Both the position numbers and the translations under genes were made by a program. Source: Melampsora larici-populina 98AG31 (Eukaryota; Basidiomycota; Pucciniomycetes; Pucciniales; Melampsoraceae). Taken from it: a stretch of DNA of 64,000 nucleotides. The stretch spans positions 134,097 to 198,096 of the forward strand of contig NW_006768828.1 in assembly GCF_000204055.1 (NCBI RefSeq). The letters run 5' to 3'. Positions within the stretch are counted from its first letter, which is position 1. Every line of letters starts with the position of its first letter. Under the pieces are notes generated by a model. That model was not told where the DNA came from and ran no database searches. It saw nothing but the letters and a program-made list of their open reading frames with translations. This document shows positions 42,604 through 51,881 of this stretch, in pieces.

Positions 42604-45600
42604 ATGAATCCCAAAGTTCCTACTGAGTCCACAGAGGATTCGAGCACTCTTGCTCGCACCCTGCTGGTGTGCAAATATCTTACTAAACTCGATCTAACAC
42701 CAAAACAATTTATGGTTACATTTTTGTCTAACACCGATAAAGAGTTGATATCTCGACGTCGGCTCATGAAAACAGGCCTGGCATTCCTGCAAACTCGCTC
42801 CATCGTTCGTAATTTGGGCAAGATGTCCAGGTCGTGCGAAAAAGGGCGAGCGGACTGGGAGAACTTGATTTTGGAAGAGGTCAGTTGGCCAAAAGCAATT
42901 TCATGAAAAGGTTAAGCTTGACCGGTTGACCAATCCCATTTTTCAGGCTTTGACTATTGTCAATGCACAGGAAGTCCCTCGCGGACATTTCCCTGGGGGT
43001 GCATACGTCAGTTCCAAAAGAATCACTCCGGACTACTTCAGCAAAACCGCAGAAACCCTGCGGGAAAATCAGGTGGTCACCGGAATGTCATTCCTACACT
43101 CACTCATTTGGGGGAAGCTGGCTTTTAGTTTGAATAAACTAAACCTTCACAACGAGGTCGATGTGGACGACGAAACTGTGCCGCATGATCTTTCTCAAGA
43201 GTTGACAGAGTCTCCTGACTCTGCGATCGATGACGAAGCCACGGTCATGTCGATGGAAAACCTGGTTTATGTCAAGGCGTCGAAAACAGACCAAGACACT
43301 CACAAAATAACCAAGGTATGCTGGTCACTGCTTTGGCCGTGTTTGATCGTACTCAGTGAAATGTCTGTTGTTTGTCGGTTCCGGCGGTGTAGCTGCCAAT
43401 CATGGTATGTGCAATGATTGCAATGTGCTGCAATCGACGGGCCAACGCTGTTCCCCTGGCGCACAGTCTGATGACTTACGCCGCTGGGGTTTCCTGTTGA
43501 GTTAATGAATGGCTCAATGCACACGGCCTCACTACTTCAAGGAAGACCACATTGTCAGCCATGCACCATCTCCGAATGGTACAACAGGATCGCACAATGG
43601 CATTGTTCAAATTAAATCATAAACTGTTACCTTTATTAGTATATGACAACATTGACATTGCGTTGAAGATTCACAACACTCGCGTGGAAACTTCGTCACG
43701 TCTATTCCACGGACCTTGGGGGTTTTATGTGGTTGTTCGTGCTTGCCTTCAGGTGAAATGCACCAAAGAGGCTGTCAGCCTTGCCGCGTTTTTAGATGCG
43801 ATGGCGGCAGCGGACCGCAAAGCCGTATCTCTTTCGTTGTTTGCACCTAGCGTAGATGAAGCTGAACATTGGGTCAAGGTAGTGAAGGCTCAAATCTCAA
43901 AAGCTTTGAAAGAATACGCGGCTTACATCCCTGGTGCGCCGGACCCCCGAAAACTACCATCACTTACTACGCGACCACCCTCAGTAGACCCTATTCCGAT
44001 GCACCAACCAAACCTTCATTTCCTACAAATGATGGATGCCCCGGATTCTTCAGCTGAAGGGGTATCATGTGTCATTGATGCAGTAATAGCGCAGATCGGT
44101 TTGGACAAGAGCAAATATGCTCAGAGTCTATTGGTTGCCAGTGGCGATGTCGGATCGAACCAGTTGTTGGAGAGTCTTCGAAAGAAAAGGTTTCCACCCA
44201 TTGATTCTGTAGAAGGTATGCAATGGGTACTGTCAATTTTTGGCGGTGCACACACAACGTGGAACTTCACCAAGGCTCTATTGACTCACCATTGGGGTAA
44301 GTCCGACAGCGGCGATGACACCGGTGCGTGGCGGTCATTATTTGCTTTAGGTGGTGAATACAAAAAACCACCGGCATCACAGGACTTCAACACAATCATG
44401 CGATCCGCGCGCATCCTTCATCAAGGCAACCTATCCCATATAATTAGGTCAGTGGTTCATTCAGGTCTACATCAATGAGGCAAACTTAGCTTGGATTCTT
44501 TATTACAGCCACACTTTGGCCTCTCATAAGGCACTCGATATAACCACGACCTCGGACTGCCAAAGTCTGATCGATATCATATGGACTAAATATTTCCACG
44601 GGGCCGCTTTAGAAAAAGCGCGACTGAACAAAGATCCCACCCAGTACAACTTGATGTTGCGACTCCAAGATTTTGGTACTGTTGTCGAAGCGCACGAAGC
44701 CACACGCACCGGAGACATAGGCTGGCTGATGCTAGTGTGGAAGCAATGGGCTATAATGGCACAAGGGATCAAGGGGCTAAGTCATTATGCAAGGCATATA
44801 CCCCAAATTGTGTTACTGTTAGAGGAAGACTTACCTAAAGACCTCGCACACGCCATTAAGCATTCCCTTCTCATTCCGTCCAATGAACGCGCGGACCATT
44901 GGCTTCCAATCGACGAATTCCTAGAAGTAAGCATCTTCTATCTCAAGCGTGTGTACAATGATACTGTGAGTAGAATATATTCTTACTTAGGACAGCTGTT
45001 GTCTTTTTGTCATTACATATATTTTGTAAAAGTGAAACATGCTTTGATGCCGCGTCACAGGGACATGGAACCGACATACGACGTCTCACAGACCTCATAT
45101 CGACCCTGGTTCCTCTGGTGTGTGGATGGCTAAACATGTGTTTTCAATTGCAAATATTGCTAGCATTAAAACGAATATGTATCTGTCCACAGCTGAGAAG
45201 ACTAATGCAGCTATTCAAAACCAACTCGGGCCATACTTTGCTATTTCAACCCAACCTCAACTCCATCACCGGGCCATCCCTTTTGGCATTCCTTGCATAC
45301 GCCAAAGAGCATTTGGGAGATCAAACCGCCCGACGTCCGTCTGCCCAGGTGACCAACATATATAGAGAGGGTGAGGTTAACATGGTCAAACTAATTCGTG
45401 CCGACGCTGTAGTATTTAAAGCTCAACAAGAGCTTTACAACACCTAAGAAGGGATAATCTACTACGTGTAATATAGTAGAAGTTGCCTAAAGACTGCCTT
45501 CTTCAAAGAAACCAGCACAAGGGCACTTGCTGACCACTTTGTGATAACAGAGAAAAGGATAAAAGGCACCAGAGAAATAAAGCAATACTGTTGTTAAGTA

Positions 45601-47060
45601 TTATTCCCAGATTTTAAGCGCAAAAAAGTCACACACTATGTTTATTACTAGCAATACTGTTGTAAGTATTATTCCCAATTAGACTTGTAGTCTTTAACAC
45701 ACGTAAATAAATTTCTCCTTACTTTTGAAGGGGCGGATTTAAGTGATCTTAGTACAAATATAGTAAATAAATGATGATTTATAACACTACAACAAAGGTA
45801 TAAGATGCAGAAAAGGGCGCTACAATCCCAAAATCATCAAGGAGTACTTATATCCACATGTAACAATCTTTACAACAGTCAACAGCCTCAAAAACCAATC
45901 AAATCCGCCTAAATAACCCTAAAAACCATGTAATGACGCAATGTAATGATCTTGTTACTAATGTATGATGTAATTTTCACAGCCAAAAGTGATCAATGAC
46001 GCAATGATGTAATGTACAGCACTTCTTAAGATGAATACAGGTGATTTTTTCCTTGTAAACTAGCTGAAACCCAATTTTTGAGATTACAAATTTTTTCAGA
46101 TGTGCTCCAATTTTTGATTACTAAAGTGCATCTTGTAGCCCACGTGTTACTGATCATTTCTGACACCTATAAGACCTACTTCTGATGAGTGATGAGTAAG
46201 ATATTGAGTTGTGAAGTTAAGGTTTTTGGTGTTACATGTGTCTTGTGACTGTAAATTCAAGATTCACACCAATTTCTTATTTCCCTTATAACTTTTTACA
46301 TACACCTCCGTTACTAATGATTCAAAGGTTGTACATTATGTAATCCACTCTTCTGCGTTGAATGAGCCATCTACCAACTTATTCTGACGTCATTTGACAT
46401 ATGTAATTAGCTGAAAACCTTCATTTTCGACTATTTTCACCTATTTTCTTCACTTTTCACACCTTTTACTAAGCCTTTCTTGCCTTCTGTAACATTACAC
46501 AGTAATCTCCAACCGTGAAAATCCCTAAAAACACCCTTGGCAACTTTATTCATTACTAATTCTACTGTTACATATGTAAAACTACCTGTAAACCCTTGTT
46601 TACCAATTTCGACTTTTTCCCATTTCCTTAATAACTTCTATTTTCTCTTATCAACCACCAAGATTAAAGTTGTTGCTGACTAAAACAATGCTCCTCTTTC
46701 GTATTCCAACCCTACTAAACCCATAAACCTAATATTACTACCCTAAAAACCATTTCCAACCTGTATACCTCTATTTTCGAGTTTTTCTTATGTTTTTTTC
46801 TTTCTTTCTTTTTGTAATCTGTTTGTTAATAGTTTATACTTATCTTGATAAGTTTGTTTGAATGATAAAATGATGTAAATATTAAACTATATGTAATATA
46901 ATTGATGTAATTCAAAATTCGATTTTTTTTGATTTTTTGATTGGTCTCATATTTTGATTACCACAACGCTAATGCTGGTCGGGCATTGCGTTTCCGCTGG
47001 GGGGCGGCTGATGTGTTGTTGTCGTGGCACGATCAGAATCCAGAATGCGCTGGAGAATAG
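42604..47060 (+). pseudogene. DUF6589-type protein (putative transposase), TGA and LTR insertion
   Basis: Exons 42604-42879, 42947-43315, 43393-44447, 44509-44965 and 45061-45407 resuming at 46970-47060; about 864 codons, all joins in frame. Start at ATG 42604 (MNPKVPTES) is the first good one. Conserved-looking stretches: CCNRRANAVPLAHSLMTYA (about 43430), SRKTTLSAMHHL, VYDNIDIALKIHNTR (about 43650), GGAHTTWNFTKALLTHHWG (about 44240), GDIGWLMLVWKQWAIMAQG (about 44720), GLSHYARHIPQIVLLLEEDL and RADHWLPIDEF. From memory, this set is characteristic of DUF6589 proteins of rusts and other basidiomycetes, whose function is unknown; the repeated Asp-containing motifs in a TIR element make a transposase role likely but unproven. 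An in-frame TGA at 43498 and the LTR insertion at 45408 disable this copy. Confidence 0.7.
45408..46965 (+). mobile_element. Solo-LTR-like element inserted in the DUF6589-type gene
   Basis: It begins TGTAGTATTTAAAGCTC and ends GATTACCACA. The flanks repeat ACGC (45404-45407 and 46966-46969), or ACGCT with the shared T. It is homologous over most of its length to the element at 11959-14950. Removing it with one copy of the duplication restores an open frame in the last exon (IRAD, then ANAGRALRF) ending at TAG 47060. The 1,558 bases contain no gene. Confidence 0.88.
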
Positions 47061-47070
47061 TGAACCGTAG

Positions 47071-49808
47071 TTAGCTCCTGTATGTTAAATTTGCGCATAA
47101 CCAATTTAAAGAAGCACATACACTGCTTGTAGACGTTTTCTTATTTGCTAAACCACCATGCGGTGAATCCGCACTGCGTTTGGTCCTTTGGCGCAAAGGC
47201 ACACTGGGTATGGTTGTAGCGGTGCCTCGTTTGCCGGCAGAAGGGCCAGGGCCAGCTTTCGCTGCATCCGCTTTGGCGGCAGCAGCGGCTGCCCGAACGT
47301 CCTTTTTCGAGGCAGAAGCCACGGCTAGAGCCTCACGCTTGGCTGCTGCAGACGCCGCCGCATCGTCTCTCTTCTGCTTGGCCATTTCCCGCTTTTTCGA
47401 CCGTGCCAATTCCGCCTCTGCCTTCAATTGTATTCGTCGCAATTCGGCATCTAACTTTTCCTGAGCTTTCTTTTCAGCAGCCGCGGCTTTTAGCGCTGCT
47501 TTCGCATGTGCGGCCTCCTGCTTCTGAAGAAGCTTGGCCTCGCGCGTTGCCGTCTTACGGGTCTCTGCACAAGCTTGTGAGAGGAGGGCACCCTCAACGG
47601 ATTGAACCGGTATGAAGGGTCCGCGAGAGTGTGCTGGCCGTCGTTCGGCGGCTTTCTCGATGATCGGATCCGCTGGGCATTCCGCTCGCCAACGTATGAC
47701 AGCAGCGAAATGGCATTGAAATTGGCCAGGTATTGATTCGCTAGCGAGCACAACAGCGAAGTCGTCCGGATGAGAGATGATATCGATGTTTTTGGCCACC
47801 TCCCATGCAAGTTCTCGCCCGAAATAATCTTCAGGGCTTAGGTGGCAAGGTCGAGTGAAATGTGAGTGCCAAAGCTTTTGGAATTCCAGGTCCAAAATCG
47901 TCACCAGGAGTCCCAAGATGGGACAGTCTTCAATTGGGTCGTCTTTGCCGCAGGGGATGGCGGTTCGCTGTATATCAATCACCGGTTGTGGTGGTGGTTC
48001 GGGGAGGCTGTCAATCAAATCTAGGAGCTGCTCTTCGCCCATATCAAGGGCCATATCAAAGTTGTCGTTGGTGAGCGCTGCTTGCGCGAGTCACAGTGCT
48101 TCGGCTTCTTCGGGCTCGCAGTTTGAGCAGTCGCAAGGTTGCATTTTTGCCTTACGTTGACGTTCCTCCTTGTTGAGAACCACCCACACATCCGGATCGA
48201 GAGGTATGTAGCCTTGGCTGAGGCCAATGTGGTCAGGACAAGGCCCAAAAGCAAAGAGAATCACGAAAGACAGACTTACTCAAGATCTACAGCGAGTGCC
48301 ACCCTCAGACATACGGGAGTAATAGATAAAGCGTCCATCCTGTTGTCATCCGACATCACCGTTTTGCTGTCAAAATCCTCCACGCTGTTCTTGCCGTTGG
48401 TTCGAGAGTGTTCAACCAAGAGAAAGCCAAGACCTCGTCGACCATCACGTCCACACCTTCCAGCCATCTGGATGAAGTTGCACGGGTCTTGTCAGCCCAC
48501 GATGACGACCCGGCGAACTCGATGCCAGTTTTGACCCAACCCAAGGGCGAGCGTGCAGCAGATAACAGCCAGGGTACATGCTACATATGCCTCGACGGCG
48601 GCAATTTTGGCGTTGTCTCCGGTGGTAGCGTGGTAACGTCGAGCAAACTCAGATCTGCCATTGCCGGCTTCTGCAGGGTGACCTCGTGCATTATTAATCA
48701 ACTCTAAGTAGTCTAAGGTAGCGTTTTGGGTGCCGGAATAAATGAGAGTAGGTGGAATCGCCTTGTTTGGAATCAAAGAGTGATGGGTGAACAGCGTGCG
48801 TAGCGAGGCATGAAGAGGCCGTTTGAAGGCCCTTCTGATGAGCCGGAGTTCGGGCCGACATAGCTCGGCTCTTACAAAGCGCACGTCTCTTGAATCCAGT
48901 TTGAGGTTGACCAATATCGCAGCGACCGCTTGAGGCGTACACGTTGCCAACATCAACAATAGAGGTACCTTGTCTGAAGCAAGGAAGCGCCGGGCTAGCT
49001 GGCCGTAGGAAGGGCGGAAAGCACCGCCATCGTGAACCCGAGTCCAGCTGGAGAGTTTTTTGGCTTGCCCGCTCTCGACGAGGCCCCATGTATATACCAT
49101 GTGGGCCTCATCGACGACATTGAGTACCAGCCTCGACTGGAATCGGGGATCCGACCACATGTGGTCAAATATTGCGCTAGTTAACGCAATTTTGGGGCTC
49201 TAACACCGCAAAACAATATTCATATGATAATCAGTCTGGTTCCCAATATTGAACAAAGGTAACCGGAATGTAAATACCACATAGACAAAGGTGTATTTCC
49301 CTTGAATGATCGCATTACACATCTCCTGTGTGCAATTGGCGCCAGTCAAATTCACGCCATTCAACTTTACCGCGTCTTTCTCGCTGACCTGGTGAATTCA
49401 GTTGATGGTGTGGTAAGCCTGCTGCTACCGAGTAGAGAACAATGTGAAAAATCATAAACTCACCTGGTTGTCACCTAGTGCATCTAGCGGGTTAATGCTC
49501 AGCAGTATAGGAGCGTAGTGCTCAGCATACGCCAGATAGAGCAATTCGGGCACTCTGCTTTTTCCAAACCCCGTCCCCGCTAATAAGAACGTTGTCCGAC
49601 CATTGATGAGGTGGACCACCGCGTTGATTTGCTCAGTTAGAGCTGGGTATCCGTATCTAGCCTGAAACAAGTCGCTTATGATTTTGGCTTGTTGGTCTGC
49701 ACTGATGCCGATGAGCTCGTCTCGCAGTTTGGGCCGGGCAGTGATTGATTTCGCTACTGCTAGTGCTAATTCCTCTGCATTGGCTGCAGAAACACTCCTT
49801 CGTAGCAT
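47071..49808 (-). pseudogene. RecQ-like DNA helicase with long Ala/Lys coiled-coil tail, two TGA stops
   Basis: Exons on minus: 49808-49464, 49388-49281, 49199-48280 and 48217-47071; about 839 codons. Helicase motifs in order: Walker A LLAGTGFGKSR (residues about 75-85), DEAH box VVDEAHMVYTWG (about 49120), motif III LMLATCTP (about 48960), LALGLGQNW near 48530, and motif VI QMAGRCGRDGRRG (about 48475-48440), the arginine-finger motif. Then a Cys cluster CDCSNC (about 48130), a unique region, and an Ala/Lys/Glu-rich helix (47600-47250) likely to be a coiled coil, with a basic tail. Superfamily 2 RecQ helicases unwind DNA 3' to 5'. In-frame TGA codons at 48494-48492 (inside the motif V-VI segment) and 48093-48091 make it a pseudogene. 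The first exon is short and the true N-terminus may lie further upstream. Confidence 0.82.
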
Positions 49809-50005
49809 CGCGAGTGGCCAGAGTCGTGAGTTGTATGGAGTCGTATGGGTGGTATGCGTGCGGATGTGGTGCTACTGAAGTTTGGATTTTGTGTACTTGT
49901 CAAAGATTCCTTGCCGGCTGACAAACAGCAGTTTGTCTACGTGTTTTTGACCTTTATGTCCCCCTAACTGGGTTTTGGACGCCGCAGTCATCCATTGGTC
50001 ATGTA

Positions 50006-50301
50006 CGGCCCCGAGTTTTGAGCCAACCACTTTTTTGCTCACATCTTTTGCACCCCTGGGGCCATATAGATATGGCGTGTGGCAAATTGACAGTGGAGGT
50101 TGTGCGCGTGATTTTCATTATCAACTTTTTATGAGTTGATAAGTAGAACTTGCGAGAAAGTGAGATGACAGATTTTTGGCAAAAGCCCTGTCTAGTCTCA
50201 CGCCAGAATTTTGTGATTAGCCGTAAGTCCCTCGCTGGCGCTTGGAGGTATACGTGGTACTTGTACCCCGGGGCCACGCGAGTTGGACTTATATAAGTTT
50301 G
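50006..50301 (-). repeat. Right TIR of the 9.6-kb element
   Basis: The inverse of 40710-41003, with three substitutions and a 2-bp difference. The region 49809-50005 between the helicase start and this TIR is the likely promoter of the helicase gene. Confidence 0.92.
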
Positions 50302-50640
50302 GGTATAACCAGGTTTGTTGGTACCAACAAACTCAATTTTTGAATCTTGCGACAAGTCCATTTCTTTGGGAACCTTGTACTCCTAGGAAAAAAGGAAGTC
50401 ATTAGATAAAGAAGGATCTGATTTGACAAGCTAACACTTACATTTGCCTTAGATCGCTTGGAGGATGTGGGTGTGCCACCCTTGGAGGTCGCCGCTGGTG
50501 AAGTTGATTGGGCATGTTTACTTGTTGACAAGCGTGTCTATAAGTAATGTATTGTTAGTTCTATCCCTATGTAATATGACTGTTAGGATGACAACACTGA
50601 CCTTTCCCTTTTTGGTCGACTTCATCCTTGTTTGAGAGGC

Positions 50641-51432
50641 TGAAGGTCCTTCCTTATTCACTTTCTTCTTTGTTAGAGAGGGAGGTCAAGGTGATGCAGG
50701 ACGGTTAGCACGAGGACCAGATGTGTCCAAACCAGTGGCATCGTGAGGCGTCAAGAGAGAAGACCGTGAGTCCTTGGGAAGTACTACAAAACCTGGTTCC
50801 TGACAATTTGGATTGGGTGGTCAGAGACTGAGTCATCTTGCAGAGGATGAAGAAGAGTTGGCAGATGCCAATTTGGAACCTGAAGCAAGTTTGAACTAAG
50901 TTGTTGAGAGACGGGCATTGGATTAGAAGTGGATGGAGGTTTTGTTAGAGTGTGAAATCAATCGCAAAGGGATAAACAATGAGAGAAAGTGCCGCACTTA
51001 CCTTTCAAAAATGGAAAAGTGGGATGTACCACAAGTGAGCCATTTCCGAAAGAAAGCCCAAGTGTGGTCCATTGTATGAGGGTCTGTAGTCGATGGTCTG
51101 TAGTTGGATGGCTAGTTTGTGGTGTTCATGGAATTGAAGGTGGTTGTGGAGGAAGTATCTAGAGAGTAGGATATGCTCCTATCTATGGTTTTGTCTGAAT
51201 TATATTGGAGAAAACTCAGTATGTCCCTATCTATGGTTTTGTCCAATATATATCAGACAAAACCCGGACCCGGCATGTATTGGAGCGGTCACTCCAATAC
51301 CTGAAATCCAGCATCTGGATGGTGGAGCAGAGCCACCGCTATATGTAGTGGTGCATATAGCGGTGTGAAATCCGCTCCAATACCGCTCCACAACCGCTAA
51401 AAATTGTGGAGTGGTTCCGGTATTGGTGCCAC
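50641..51432. other. 5' region and right end of hAT-B
   Basis: Non-coding 5' part of hAT-B. A near-direct repeat TCCCTATCTATGGTTTTGTC occurs around 51178-51243. 51260-51432 holds subterminal GGAGCGG/CCGCTCC-like units and the terminal repeat ending GGTTCCGGTATTGGTGCCAC. Confidence 0.5.
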
Positions 51433-51809
51433 AGGTGCAGGGTGAAATGATTTTAATTCAAATCAGGACCAAGCAAGCTTTATCAAACGGCCTAATGAAG
51501 AAAGCTGTTTCTTAACTTTCACATGTGTTTTCAGACCCCCAAATAAACTGGTTAAGGTTCACTTTGAGTGAAATCCAACTTTCACCAACTTCTGGAGGTA
51601 CAGCTCCGGTTGTTCAAAATTGTGCCCAAGCCCTAATGACACATGTCACCCAGTAATATGTCATGTCAAATTGTGTGTCATGTGGTGCAACCAGCTTTTA
51701 TGTGGATGTATGTGTAATTTTGTTTCACACAGTGTGAGTTGTGCTGAAGCCGGGCTGTGGATCAGGGTGTTTTTGCAAACGAGGAATCCTGATCAGGTTT
51801 GTCCTCCAT

Positions 51810-51811
51810 GT

Positions 51812-51880
<69 letters not shown>
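51810..51880 (+). tRNA. tRNA-Gly(GCC)-like sequence, possibly a pseudogene or SINE head
   Basis: 71 nt fold as a near-standard tRNA: acceptor GTGTTGT / ACAACGC with discriminator A; anticodon stem GGGCC/GGCCT with loop TTGCCAT, giving anticodon GCC; T arm AGGGG-TTCGACT-CCCCT with a perfect B box GGTTCGACTCC. The D stem is weak (GGCT/AACT, one mismatch and one G-T). A TTTT run follows about 35 bases downstream, as for pol III transcripts. The weak D stem and the transposon-rich setting leave open a tRNA pseudogene or a tRNA-derived SINE. Confidence 0.5.

Positions 51881-51881
<1 letters not shown>

Larger units (their letters stand above)
40710..50301. mobile_element. 9.6-kb TIR element encoding a DUF6589-type protein and a RecQ-like helicase
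   Basis: The ends are CAAACTCATATAAGTCC on the left and CAAACTTATATAAGTCC on the right (reverse complement), and the inverted repeats extend about 295 bases (40710-41003 and 50006-50301) with three mismatches and one 2-bp indel. Flanks are an exact 9-bp direct repeat GGTATAACC (40701-40709 and 50302-50310). The insertion splits hAT-B: TNKPGYTQ on one side joins VQGARV on the other when the element and one duplication are removed. Two convergent genes lie inside: DUF6589-type on plus (42604-47060) and RecQ-like on minus (49808-47071), ending ten bases apart. A solo LTR (45408-46965) is nested in the first. Region 41004-42603 is non-coding or unrecognised. Near-identical TIRs suggest fairly recent transposition, but three TGA stops in the genes suggest it is now inactive. 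Confidence 0.92.
29950..50640 (-). pseudogene. hAT transposase of element B, split by two insertions
   Basis: Reading on the minus strand. The N-terminal part lies at about 50640-50311 (Ser/Thr/Lys-rich, TSKGGTPTSSKRSK, then IEFVGTNKPGYTQ). The frame crosses the 9.6-kb insertion and resumes at 40700 with VQGARVMDLLTYFKAPK. Further exons run to 38300: NNHCVLKGIKPLL, a conserved block TTNSGGNNITMAGKL (about 39735), HIQCYTHKLNLVVGHGLKAL, KTRWNSHYKS (about 39150), VLATLLNP and TPLEWWK. LSILARDYY precedes the CACTA insertion, after which SVSATSCACERTF (about 30205-30165) and the dimerisation region LEQ/MEQLVGSQA follow, with a TAG, to about 29955. This matches a complete hAT transposase in order. 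Frame changes at several places mean the copy is dead. Confidence 0.75.
29596..51432 (-). mobile_element. hAT element B, carrying two large insertions
   Basis: The left end GTGACATCGATACCGGAA and the right end in reverse complement GTGGCACCAATACCGGAA are imperfect terminal inverted repeats, both followed by subterminal GGAGCGG / CCGCTCC-type repeats (29610-29770 and 51260-51420). Between them lies one hAT transposase gene in three pieces, split by a CACTA/Plavaka element (30208-38214) and a 9.6-kb TIR element (40710-50301). Subtracting these leaves about 4.2 kb, a normal hAT length, which supports the ends chosen. No 8-bp TSD can be recognised; the left flank has been overwritten by the neighbouring element at 28163-29583. 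Confidence 0.75.

Noticed and set aside
47180..47464. Plus-strand Ala/Arg-rich frames opposite the helicase tail
   Set aside because: They are antisense shadows of the Ala/Lys-rich coiled-coil coding region.
49999..50361. 120-codon minus-strand frame as a gene, and the frame at 40641-40844 likewise
   Set aside because: Both cross the junction between hAT-B and the TIR of the 9.6-kb element; only their hAT parts are real coding sequence.
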